This document shows positions 1 through 11,100 of a stretch of 64,000 bases of DNA, one piece after another (position 1 is the stretch's first letter; each line of letters starts with the position of its first letter). The notes beneath the pieces are model-generated. The model made no database searches. It had not been told where the DNA came from and was given only the letters and a program-made list of their open reading frames with translations. This DNA is from Sorghum bicolor (taxonomy: Eukaryota; Streptophyta; Magnoliopsida; Poales; Poaceae), in NCBI RefSeq assembly GCF_000003195.3, contig NC_012873.2, forward strand, positions 46,473,650 to 46,537,649, written 5' to 3'. The translations under genes and the position numbers were made by a program.

Positions 1-357
1 TCCTATAATTATTCATCATATGATTGAGTTAAGTATTGAAGCCTAGTGCACAACCAAACCCAATGCCATGACAAGATAGTGAAGTCCAAATGTACTACAA
101 CATACAAGTGTCACATTCAAGTTGTGGTGATTTATTAGATTATTTGATGGCTTGCAAATACATGAGTTGAAGCTTGCAAATTAGATGATCATGAGCTAAC
201 CAAGGTATATCTTTGTTGATCACATTTATTTTGGTGCATATGAGTTGATTGAATTGGATATATATGTAATGTTGCTTGCTATACGATGATTGAATGGATT
301 AAATACTTAGTAATCAAGTTTGGATTGATCTGAGTTGGCTCATCATCATGCTCGAAA
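1..357. other. AT-rich intergenic DNA, no gene seen
   Basis: No long open frame, RNA gene or terminal repeat is visible. The sequence is AT-rich and leads into the direct repeat that follows. Confidence 0.6.
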
Positions 358-1053
358 CATCATACATGACAACATGCTCGAAACATTTTCAATTTTTTAC
401 CCCGGCACACGCACACAATATGACGACAACTAAACAAGTTTTATGATTTTTGGAATTCATTCATATTTTATATTATTAAAAATTACTCGCACGCAAGTTG
501 GCATCTTTGCCCCATGTGCATGTTGTTCGAAACTTTGAGACGGTTCCTTGATTTAGCCTCAACATACACTAAGAAACAAGGATAATATTTTTTAAAGAAT
601 AAAGTCTATTATTCGATGCACCTATAGTTCAAACTCGTATTTTTCGAAAATATTCAACGAAACAAAATAAACTAAAAAAAATGCCAAAAGGCAATGAAAA
701 TGTCCCAAATGTGAACACAAACCAGGACATATGGAGATGTCCAAGTTTGTGAGCATCCTACGTGACAACGTGCTTGAAACTTTTTTAATTTTTTTACCAC
801 GGATTCACATTTTATATAATTAAAAAACTACTCGCACGCAAGTTGGCGTCTTTGCCCTGTGTGCACATTGTTCGAAACTTCAAGACAGTTCCTTGATTTA
901 GCCTAAACATACACTGGATAATATTTTTTGAAAGAATAAAATCTATTATTCGATGGACCTACAATTTAAACTCGTATTTTCAAAAATATTCAATGAAACA
1001 AAATAAACTAAACAAATATACCAAAAGGCAATGAAAAAGTCCCAAATGTGAAA
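358..1053. repeat. Two-copy degenerate direct repeat
   Basis: Unit 1 (about 358-715) and unit 2 (about 752-1053) share successive blocks: CATACATGACAACATGCTCG versus CCTACGTGACAACGTGCTTG, then ACTCGCACGCAAGTTGGC, then TTGATTTAGCC, then a TCTATTATTCGATG block, ending in CCCAAATGTGAA. Unit 2 is shorter because a segment after the first block is missing. No coding signal is seen; origin unknown. Confidence 0.6.
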
Positions 1054-1120
1054 TGTTGTTTGCGTTAGTGTAGTAAAGCTAAAAAAATTAGTGGCAAAAG
1101 AACAAAAAATATATATTTTT

Positions 1121-1432
1121 TTTGTCGAGTGCCAAGGGCTGGACTCGGCAAAGTAGTAACTTTGCCGAGTGCCAAACATCTGACACTCGGCAAAGCCAAC
1201 GACGCTAAGTCCATGTTACCTCCTGCCAGTGTTTGCCGAGTGCCTGAGTTTGCAGAGAGTCGGGCACTCGGCAAAGACTTTCTTTGCTGAGTACCATTCT
1301 TTGTCCAGTGCTAGGCACTCGACAAAGGTCTCTTTGTCGAGTGCTGTATTTTGCCGAGTGCGGCACTCGACAATTTAGTCTTTGCCGAGTGTCCGATATT
1401 TGGCACTCGGCAAAGCGTTCCACACTCGGCAA
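1121..1432. repeat. CACTA-type subterminal repeat array (GCCGAGTGC family)
   Basis: About 14 copies of TTTGCCGAGTG or its reverse complement CACTCGGCAAAG alternate in both orientations over 310 bp, some with one mismatch (GTCGAGTG, CACTCGACAAAG). Such arrays are the transposase-binding subterminal regions of a well-known grass CACTA family. No CACTA terminus with a 3-bp duplication is found here, so this is a fragment. It belongs to a different family from elements A, B and C. Confidence 0.75.
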
Positions 1433-1466
1433 AGTAGGCGTTTCTCATGGTGTCTATATGTAGAAG

Positions 1467-2769
1467 CAGGCCCGGCTCTAGGGGGAGGGCAGCCGGTGCG
1501 ACTGCCGGGGGCCATAGAGCTATGGGGCCCAAGAACATATAGATAATTAGTAGATATATATTTTCTATTTGGCATAAGTCTTCGGTCGTGGATTGAACGA
1601 GAAGATAGCGTTTCATTTTCCGCTGACGCCGGTGTCGCCGCTTCCAATTCTCACTCATCGACGCGAATGCGCTATTCTCGCGTCGCTGGTCGCCGGCTCA
1701 CTCGACGCTGGTCGCCGACTCATCGGCAGACTACTATGGTGCCGCGTAGTGACGGCACGAGCTGCAAATGCATGCAAGGACGGAAAACAGTAGATGAGAT
1801 CACAGTAAGCAACACCAACATGCCAGCACCCATTAGAGCAACCTTAAGTTTTGCTTGCAAATAGGTTTGACATTCTTGTTTTTTGTCAAAACTCTCAAAA
1901 TCTCTTATCCAACAGTTTAGTAATTGGGTTTGACATTTATACTAAGTTGGCAAATTCTCCTCCTTTCTTGGTATTTATGCACACCTAGAATAGTCTTGGC
2001 ATTCTGAATGCACGTGCTTTTATAGCAAGCTGACAATCTAATGCTTCTTCGTTGATCTTCAGAACTAGTAAAATTTTGTTTTTGCCAAGTCAAAATTGCC
2101 AAACACTTGGAGATGTTCTTTTTGTTTCCTCCCTTTATCATTTTGGGAGTTGGCAAATAACAACATTTGCCAAACAAAATTTGCAAAACTGTTTGACTTG
2201 CTCAGATTAGTATTTTCTAATTTCTAATTTTTAACTTTGATTGCTGGAAGCTAGCGGTAGGGACATCACCGTATTGGAGCCTTTTTTCTTGTTTGATTAA
2301 TTGTTGGCTTTACTTATACAGAGGTGTAGGGTTAACAAAAAAAAGTTATAGTTCAATGTATTTATTTTAGTTCGTTAGTAGTTTCCTAAGAAGCAATTGT
2401 TGGGCGCTTGGAAAATTAAAGTTTGAGGCTAACTATGTTACAAGAAAGATTGAACAGCTTGACTTTATGTAATATTTGAGAAGAATGTTTTGGACGACAT
2501 TAAGATTTTATATCAAGAGATACCTAATAAAGATGGTTTTTTAAAAGATACTAAAGCATTATATTTTTATTTGAGGTAGTAACTCTAATAGTTATTGTTC
2601 TTTTATTTATTTTTTGGTTGTACTATCCTTATCTTATACAAACTAAATATATTCTGCAAATTAACTTCTATTATTCATACTATATATTAATCTTCACATT
2701 AAGAAATTGGTTCAGCGAGCATTTATTATCGCTTGCCCAAGGGCCCTTAAAATTGTAGAGCTGGCCCTG
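1467..2769. mobile_element. Non-autonomous hAT-type element
   Basis: The ends are 14-bp imperfect inverted repeats: CAGGCCCGGCTCTA at 1467-1480, and TAGAGCTGGCCCTG at 2756-2769, whose complement is CAGGGCCAGCTCTA. They are flanked by an 8-bp duplication, TGTAGAAG (1459-1466) and CGTAGAAG (2770-2777), with one mismatch. Terminal CAG and 8-bp duplications are hAT hallmarks. The 1.3-kb interior is AT-rich and has no transposase-like frame. The terminal sequence resembles the hAT end near 61053. A related uninserted site lies at 33034-33041. Confidence 0.75.
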
Positions 2770-2944
2770 CGTAGAAGGCATCCCCAAATGCAATCAAGTT
2801 GATAGAGTATAATCATCTGTGGAATTGGTTGTAACACCCCGAATACAGAAACATTTTGATTGCACTCACTACTACAGAATGAGGCATTGGTCGATGCCCA
2901 AAATCGCCAAAAACCTCGGCCTTTTTGCGGCCCGGGGTTAAAGG

Positions 2945-3165
2945 CCCCTTTAACACCGGTTCGTAACACGAACCGGTGCTAAAGGGTCCTGCCCAACGGC
3001 TACTGACAGGTGCTGTCGGGGCAGGGACCCTTTAGCACCGGTTCGTGTTACAAACCGGTGCTAAAGGGTCCCCTTTAGCACCGGCCAGTGCCACGGGCCG
3101 AGGCAAAGCCTTTAGCACCGGTTTGTAACACAACTGGTTTTTGCCCTGAACCGGTGCTAAAGGTC
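2945..3165. repeat. Left subterminal repeats of CACTA A
   Basis: Seven copies of TTTARCACCGGTT or its complement occur as inverted pairs able to fold into hairpins. Subterminal repeats of this kind bind the accessory transposase in En/Spm elements. They sit directly upstream of a TATA-like TTTATAGGCC near 3169 that probably starts the first transcript. Confidence 0.85.
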
Positions 3166-3737
3166 CGGTTTATAGGCCGGATCCCTCCTCCCCTCTGCCC
3201 ATTTGAAACAGAGAGCACCATTCACCATTGTTGTTCTTGGAGCTTCTTCTTGCTTGTTCTTCATTTGTTCTTCATCTCCGACGCCCATCGTTGATCTTCT
3301 TCGACTCCGTCATTGTCTCTTCATGCTTGGAGGTGACTAACTTCGGTCTTTCTTGTCTTTTTCATGTTGTTTTTGGCTTGTGATGTTCCCATCATTTTTA
3401 GCTCAAATCCACTTTGTTATTTTGAATCATTCACATGAATTAGTATCCATATATATATATATATCATATTTCATGGTTGACCTAGTATTAATGTAGTTTG
3501 CAAAAAATGAATTATAGTATCTTTTTATGATCTTAGAAAGTATGATAGTTCAAATTAATTGGTTTGTTAATATCACTTGATTTATTTTTATTACTACATA
3601 ATGTCCATTGTATAATTTAGAAGATTTGTTGAAGTAACTGGATAAATAAAGGATATTATTAGGTTCTTCTTTAATCATACATGTTTACTAGTAAATGTGG
3701 AATTTATAGTTGTTTAAAAATTGAGTATGGATAGTAG

Positions 3738-3923
3738 ATGGCAACCGTGACCGGGTCTTCGGTCTCTCAACGGGTTCAAAAGCGATACCGGCCGGAACTC
3801 CCTCTCATTACTTGTGGCAAGTGTGGGCAGAAGATTGTGATGGAGTACAAAGTGTCGAAAGAGGGAGTAAACAAGGGTCATATATTCTACAAGTGTCCGG
3901 ATCGTAATGTGAGTTATTTCTAG
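3738..3923 (+). pseudogene. Truncated GRF-type zinc-finger gene of CACTA A (first exon)
   Basis: The frame starts at ATG 3738 and encodes the N-terminal half of the 144-aa protein seen intact in copy B (49763-50287). Cys-x2-Cys (residues 26 and 29) and the FYKCP block with the third Cys are present. The motif reads GHIF where copy B has GRIF. The exon would end at the GTGAGT donor at 3909. The second exon, holding the fourth Cys and the membrane anchor, has been removed by the deletion that starts about 25 bp further on, so the open frame runs into intron sequence and stops at 3923. Function of the intact form is unknown. Confidence 0.75.
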
Positions 3924-3929
3924 ACATTT

Positions 3930-5314
3930 GCTGCCGGAGAAGAAATTCCTGAACTTGAAGTCCCATGGCTGTCATGTTCTAATGACGCATTTGCTGCCGG
4001 TGGTTTTAAGAGGAATTTTACCTCCACACGTACGTCTAGCCACCGTAAAGCTATATGCATTCCTCAATGCAATTTCTCAGAAGGCAATCAATCTAGAGCA
4101 ACTAGCTACTCTGCAGAATGATGTCGTTCAATGTCTCGTCAGCTTTTGAGTTGGTGTTCCCTCCATCCTTCTTCGATATCATGACACACCACCTAGTTCA
4201 TCTGATCAAAGAGATTCGTATTCTCGGTCCTGTGTTCCTACACAACATGTTCCCCTTCGAGAGATTCATGGGTGTCCTAAAGAAATATGTCCATAGTCGT
4301 TCTTGGCCAGAAGGAAGCATTGCCAAGGGCTATGGAACAGAGGAGGTCATAGAGTTCTGTGTTGACTTTATTCCAGACCTTGACCCAATTGGCATTCCTG
4401 AATCTCGACACGAGGGCAGACTCAGCGGAAAGGGAACACTTGGGAAGAAAACATATATTGGTACGAGAGACGATTACTTCATAAAGCACACTACACAGTT
4501 CTCCCGAACTCCTCATTGGTGGAACCATATGTTGAGGTACACAAAGATTTCCTACGGTCCCAGTGGCTCGGAAAGAATGAAGCTTGGATAATGCGTCAGC
4601 ACATGGAAAGTTTTGGCGATTGGTTGCGCAAAAAATGTCAGGGTGATGAAAACATTGATGAGCAACTTTATTTGTTGGCCAGGCAACCATCATGGCATGT
4701 CCTCACATACAAAGGGTATGAGATAAATGGTAACACATTTTACACAGTTGGCCAAGATAAAAGGAGCACCAACCAAAATAGTGGTGTACGCGTGGATGCC
4801 ACGGATCCAAATAGGAATAGACAAACATATTATGGACGCATAGAAGACATATGGGAACTAGTCTATATAGCTAATTTTAAAGTTCCTTTGTTCCGGTGCC
4901 AATGGGTGAAGATGACCGGAGGTGGGGTAACAGTCGACAAGGAGTATGGGATGACAACCGTGGACCTTAACAATAGTGGGTTCAAAGACGAACCATTCGT
5001 CCTTGCTACAGACGTGAGTCAGGTGTTCTATGTCAAAGATATGTCTACGAAACCAAAGAGAGGAAAAAAATGATGACCACTCAATCGTCAATGAGCCAAA
5101 GCGCCACATTGTCCTTTCTGGGAAAAGAAACATTGTCGGAATTGAGGACAAGTCAGACATGTCAGACGATTACGAAAGGGATGATCGAATTCCGCTCTTC
5201 ATAGTCAACAAAGACCGAAGCATTCTGTTAAACAATGAGGATACTCCATGGTTACAGCAGGATCATAACCAAGGGTCATACGTCAAGAAGAAGTTCAGTG
5301 TTGTGTCGGCTTAA
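3930..5314 (+). pseudogene. TNP2 transposase remnant (C-terminal part) of CACTA A
   Basis: Only the C-terminal part survives: a DUF4218-like segment (LPPHVRLATVKLYAFLNAIS) followed by a DUF4216-like segment (YYGRIEDIWELVY, LFRCQWV). The transposase core seen in copy B at 47.8-49.7 kb is deleted, with the junction near 3922-3932. Compared with copy B there is an extra T near 4143, a missing A near 4479 and an extra A in the A-run near 5068, each shifting frame. It cannot make a functional transposase. Copy B retains Trp and Leu codons fewer than A at two sites: A has TTG at the GDWLRK site and TGG at IEDIWE, where B has stops. Confidence 0.85.
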
Positions 5315-5389
5315 GTCATGTTTAATAGTATGTGTTGTAAAATGTACGAATTCTGAGAATTGTATGAAACTATATTTGAGAATTGTGAA

Positions 5390-6960
5390 TTTTGATGAGT
5401 GTAACAATATTGGTATTCATGACTTTTCCATTTGAGACCATCTAGGGTTCCGAAACCGCTGCGCGGCTATGAATTCTCTCAAAATTCAAAATTCAGTGGT
5501 TCAAACTTTTCCAAATGAAAAGTTGTCCATTAGACTAAATGTAGAACTTGATGAGTGTAACAAACTTTGTATTCATGACTTTTCCATTTGGGACCATCTA
5601 GGGTTCGGTCAAAGGGTGTTTTTGTAAAAACCAATGCTTTGACTTTGGTCAAACTTGGTCAAATGACCCATTTGATGACTTCAAATGAAAAAATTTTGAA
5701 TACAAAGTTGTTAGAGATCATCAAGATCTACATTTGATATAGTTTCTATTTTTCCATTTGGATAATTTTGAGCCAATCCTAAGCACATTTCTTTAAAATC
5801 CAATAGGGGTTTTGGTCAAACTTGGTCAAATGACAAACTAAATTACTTAAAATGAAAAAATTTTCAATACCAAGTTGTTAGATATCATCAAGATCTAAAC
5901 TTTTTATATACACAATTTTTCCATTTGAGAAAGTTTAAGATAACAATACCCACCAAATCTTGAGTCTCACACAAACTATATGAAACTATATGTGTCAATT
6001 GTGGATTTTCAACTACACCTTCCCAAAACTTTGTCAAATGCAAAAATGGTCTATATATTAAATGTAGATTTTGATGAGTGGAACAATATTGGCATTCATG
6101 ACTTTTCCATTTGAGACCATCTAGGGTTCCGAAACCGCTGCGTGGCTATGAATTCTCTCAAAATTCAAAATTCAGTGGTTCAAACTTTTCCAAATGAAAA
6201 GTTGTCCATTAGACTAAATGTAGAATGTAACAAACTTTGTATTCATGACCTTTCCATTTGGGACCATCTAGGGTTCGGTCAAAGGGTGTTTTTATAAAAA
6301 CCAATGCTTTGACTTTGGTCAAACTTGGTCAAATGACCCATTTGATGACTTCAAATGAAAAAAATTTTGAATACAAAGTTATTAGAGATCATCAGGATCT
6401 ACATTTGATATATTGTCTATTTTTCCATTTGGATAATTTTGAGCCAATCTTAAGCACATTTCTTTAAAATCCAAGACGGGTTTTGGTCAAACTTGGTCAA
6501 ATGACAAACTAAATTACTTAAAATGAAAAATTTTTGAATACCAAGTTGTTAGATATCATCAAGATCTAAACTTTTTATATACACAAGTTTTCCATTTGAG
6601 AAAGTTTAAGTTAACAATACCCACCAAATCTTGAATCTCACACAAACTATATGAAACTATATGTGTCAATTGTGGATTTTCAACTACACCTTTCCAAAAC
6701 TTTGTCAAATGCCAAAATGGTCTATATATTAAATGTAGATTTTGATGAGTGGAACAATATTGATATTCATGACTTTTCCATTCGAGACCGCTGCGTGGCT
6801 ATGAATTCTCTTAAAATTCAAAATTCAGTGGTTCAAACTTTCCCAAATGAAAAGTTGTCCATTAGACCAAATGTAGAACTTGATGAGTGTAACAAACTTT
6901 GTATTCATGACTTTTCCATTTGGGACCATCTAGGGTTCGGTCAAAAGGTGTGTTCATCAA
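5390..6960. repeat. 0.65-0.68 kb tandem repeat, about 2.5 units
   Basis: A landmark block (CGAAACCGCTGCG and about 80 bp after it) recurs at 5451, 6130 and, in a shortened form, 6784, giving periods of about 679 and 654 bp. Within each unit there is a half-unit echo: GATGAGTG...TTCATGACTTTTCCATTTG occurs twice. The same three-unit array is present in copy B (44.58-46.2 kb, periods about 669-680 bp), so it predates their separation. It lies downstream of the transposase gene. Short frames through it are probably spurious. Confidence 0.85.
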
Positions 6961-7335
6961 GATATATATTTTTATATGATAAATAGATTTTTTATTTGAT
7001 GAAAACTATACCCTACGGCCATTCCGAGTAATAAATAACAAAAATAAAAAGTTTAACGTCAATATGATGTGAAAATAGATTTCTAGTTGATTGGATATAG
7101 TTTTTGTAAATTTATTGGAATAATATATTTTTGCATTAACAAAATACTAAACATTGCCTACAAAATTATTGCAAATTAAAAAATACAGTAAGATATTTAA
7201 GGTTAAAAATTTTCATGTGTACATTTAAAAAATTACAATATATGTCACTGTTTAAAAAATATTATGCAAAATATTTAATTTTTTACACAATTTATAATAT
7301 AAAGTGTATATATAAACACTTTAAAAACCCTAAAC
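6961..7335. other. AT-rich spacer inside CACTA A
   Basis: AT-rich sequence, conserved with copy B (about 44222-44590), between the tandem repeat and the internal subterminal-type cluster. No gene or motif recognised. Confidence 0.55.
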
Positions 7336-7337
7336 TA

Positions 7338-7600
7338 AAAAACAGGGCCTTTAGAACCGGCCCATAGAGGGAACCGGTGCTAAAGGGTCCTAAAAATTTC
7401 AAGACCCAGCCCGAGCCCGCGCACGGACCCTTTAGCACCGGTCCGTGGCTGGAACCGGTGCTAAAGGGTCCCTTTAGCACCGGCTGGTAACACGAGCCGG
7501 TGTTAAAGGGTGACCCTTTAACACCGGCGCGTGTTACCAGCCGGTGTTAAAGACCCTTTAGCACCGGTTTCAGCCACGGACGAGTGCTAAAGGGTCTGCC
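7338..7600. repeat. Internal cluster of CACTA subterminal repeats in A
   Basis: About ten copies of TTTAGCACCGGT-type repeat or its complement lie in alternating orientation, the same family as at the element ends but 4.5 kb inside the left end. The cluster abuts a TATA box (CTATATAAG, 7602-7610). Copy B has the equivalent cluster at 43978-44215. It probably is a promoter or transposase-binding region for the third gene; it could alternatively be the fused end of an ancestral second element. Confidence 0.8.
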
Positions 7601-7860
7601 CCTATATAAGTCATGGGCGCCCTGGATCTGAGCAGTTCATCTTCTTCGTCTCCAGCGCCGCGCCGTTCGTCTTCACCGCCGTCGCGCCGTTTCAACTCTC
7701 AGCGCCGCCGTCCTTCTTCCAGCGCCGCCGCAGACCTCCACCAGCGCCGCCGCCGGAGGAAAACCACCGTCATCAATCTCCTCCTTGCTATATGTACAGA
7801 TCGAGAACTTCCTCCACAGCTAGCCCCATGCATATCTCTCCACATATATATTGATTAATT
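7601..7860 (+). promoter_or_regulatory. TATA box and GC-rich leader exon of the third CACTA gene (A)
   Basis: CTATATAAG at 7602-7610 is followed by a GC-rich, Ser/Arg/Pro-rich stretch resembling a grass 5' leader. Copy B has an equivalent (43663-43970), but the best reading frames differ between the copies, so this is more likely a noncoding first exon than protein. A long AT-rich intron follows, and coding is inferred to start at ATG 12746 just after an acceptor (GTTACAG). Confidence 0.5.
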
Positions 7861-7877
7861 AAGTATACTAAAAAAAT

Positions 7878-8122
7878 AAATGAATGTTATTATATTTATA
7901 TACACTAGACCACATGAAAATATATATATATACACATATACATATATATATATATATGTATATATATATATGTATATTATATATATATGTGTATGTATAT
8001 ATATATTTGTATATTATATATATATATGTATGTATATATGTATATTATATATATATGTGTATATATATATGTATATTATATATATATGTGTATGCATATA
8101 TAGATACATATATATATACATA
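7878..8122. repeat. TA-rich microsatellite
   Basis: Mostly (TA)n with interspersed TG and CA, at the start of the inferred intron of the third CACTA gene. An equivalent tract exists in copy B (43478-43610). The tract hosts the insertion that follows. Confidence 0.8.
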
Positions 8123-11100
8123 GGAGAGTTTTCTTTACACGTACGTGTAATTACTCGTAGCTGAGAGTATCCGCACGCGAGTGTCCTCCGTTCCGCCCGA
8201 CGGTGGCACCTAACGGGAGACGCTGCGGGTGCGGAGGTGGCCGGGGTACATCTAGCGCCCGGACGTCCGGCGGTTAGGATGCGTCCGGACGGACCTCAGA
8301 AAACAACATCCGTCTAGAAAAAATAGCATCTAGCATGCGTGCACGCGTCCCACCCTCCACAGCACCCTATCCCCCAACCGAATGCCATCTCAGGCGCACA
8401 AGCCCTCCGCCGCGCCCCCATCCGGAGGCCATTGTTGCGCCATGCAGCGCCACGCCCGTCTCGCGTTGCAAGCGGAGCATGCGCCTGCCAAAAGCAACAA
8501 GAGGGGAAGGGCATGTGGCGCCTCCATTACTTATGGACCCACCAGCGGTGTCGTATGGACACTGCTAACTCCAGGAGAGACGATGTGGCAGAAGGTGGGA
8601 GAAGAGGAAATGTAACATCCGATCTATTTTTAAAACATCAAAATATAACGGTTGCAACAAAACAACAAGGCTATTGAAACACTTCAAACATGCTAATGAA
8701 ACACTTGAAAATGTAACAAAAGGTCAAGGTAAAATTGAAACACTTCAAACATGCTACTGAAACACTTGAAAAAACACCTGAAATGCACTTAAAACCCATT
8801 GCAACTATATATGCAAACATCCAAAATAAACGCATTCAACTTCTGAAACAATCCAAAATATACTATTCCAACATACGGAAACAATTAGTACAACATATGC
8901 AACATGTCCAAACATTCCTCAATCTACTTTTACAACATCCATATGATTCAACTGCAACATAACTATAAAACTCCCGAAACAATTGAAACAAGCAATTGCA
9001 ACATAGAAGGGGGAGAGAGAAAGCCTCGCGTGGAGAGCACCATGGCTGCCGGATCTATGGGCATTAGGGGTTCCTAGTGGGGGAGGACACTGGTGTGGGG
9101 AGGGTGCCGCCAGGGTGGGGGAGGAGGGTGCGGGGAAAAGAGGATCCGAGGTGGAGGGAAAGGAACCACCGGTGGGGAGGAAGGAGATGTCACAGTGGAG
9201 GAGAAGGACGCCGAGGTGGGTGACGGCGCCCGCTGCCAACCAGGGAGGAACCGACAGCACGTGCGACGGGAGGGGCGAGAGGCGCGCGAGCCACGGAGCT
9301 GAGCGAGCGGACAACAGCGTGGGACGAGGCATGCGGCGCGGCGGAGCCTGGTGTAGCGAGCAGGTGAACATCGTAGGAGGGAGCGAGGCGGCGTGAGAGG
9401 GAGCGAGCGGTTACGACAAGCAGATAAGGCCGTGGATGAATGGATGAGGATGCACATGCGCTGTAGCCAATCGAATCGTTATGTGCCACGTCCGGACATG
9501 TCGGACGTTCGAGTGAAATCATTACCGAACGGGAAAAGTCGGAGGTGCGGCCCACTGCTAACGGGTTCGGATAGATTCGAAAGTCGAAACGTATCTGCCG
9601 AATGGAATCACAAGTATGGCCCTCGCCCTTGTATATATAGGAGTTGTTCGTATATACGTGAACGTGATTATATTATTTAACAATCATCGGATGAGCGCCT
9701 GGCCGGATATGCTCTCGTAAATAAAGTATGGACACATACTTTACTAAATAAAGTGAGTATGTTTGCATACATGTAAGAATATGTTCATATACTCATGGAA
9801 TTTGACTGTAGAGTATATGTAGGGTTTTTAGGAGAAAAAATAGTATGCTTTATAATATGCAGACATACTTTTTGACATGAGTACATACACAATAAAATGA
9901 GGAGTTTTGAGGGAAAATAGTATGCTAGCATGCGTGCATATACTTTCACACGAAGTATATTAGTACATATTTTTTAAAAGAAAGTCTGTATAGATAGTAC
10001 TTTATAAAAGATTATGTATGGTGTATACATTTCGAGGAGTATTTGTACATCTGTTTACAAGGGTCAAAGTATATACCTCCTTTGTTGCGCACATATATAC
10101 TGACTTCTAATTTTGTGAGACTATTCCATTTATAGAAGCAAGCATTCTTGAGTTAATTGCAGTAATTATTAACTATAATTTAGATGCAACTTGATATGCA
10201 ATTCTGCTGCGTTTACAGGCAGACAAAAGTTATCTAAACTGACCATATATGCAGTCCCTCGAAGTTGCTACTTTACCATGCCATACTCATCCATCATATA
10301 TTCAAGCCCTTCATGAAAATGATGATTGCAAACCAATCATAAAAAAATATTGTCATTTGTGCAAGAAAATTTAGAAGACATGTCATGTAGGAACTTTGAT
10401 GCATATTATGCACGCATTTCTTATAGTATTAGTGTGTTCTGAAAAAGAGTATCAAGTTATACTGTAATATGAAAAATATCAAATGATACTATACGATAAA
10501 GTAAGGTATGCAAACATACATTTATCTGAAAAAGGTATCTAAATGTACTCCTTTTTGAAAAATAGTATCTAAGCATACTCTCAATTCTTGAATATTGATT
10601 CCAAAATAAATTATGAAGATACATAAGTTCGGATCTATTATATGATAAAAAGGCACGCTGGGGTGTGATTTTGTACCTGATCATGGAGAGTCAAAGAGCA
10701 TAGAGCGACTTTGTGATTGCCAAAGCGAGAAAGTCAACAATGTCAAAAAAGTATGATGTGATACTACTACCAGTAGATACTACAATCCCAACAAAAGTAT
10801 CATGTGAAAAAAAAAATCATGAGATACTAAAAACTTAAAATATACTGTATGTTCAAAAGTATCGGAAGATACTACAATATGAAAATTATCAAGTGATACT
10901 ATAATATACTGTAGAAAATATCACATGGAACTATGATCTTAAAAAGGTACCAAGCATACTCTTTTCTGAAAAGGTATACAAACGTACTCTTTTTCAACCG
11001 TTTGCATAGATATTTTTATCCGAAGCCGTTTACTGAGATGACGAAGATGATTAACACGCCGGCCGATGTCCATCTTCCTCTATTCTACCTTAAAATAAAC

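Noticed and set aside
4277..4693. Minus-strand open frames antisense to TNP2 and GRF genes (also 46532-46753, 48003-48307, 49078-49487)
   Set aside because: Antisense shadows of real transposase coding sequence.
5235..6986. Possible protein with repeated HDFSI-type motifs in the tandem repeat
   Set aside because: The frame changes between units and is interrupted. The periodicity is explained by the DNA repeat.
8314..9680. Several open frames in the GC-rich blocks of the 3.9-kb element (also 11308-11892)
   Set aside because: No conserved domain, both strands open at once, and compositional bias; no support as genes.
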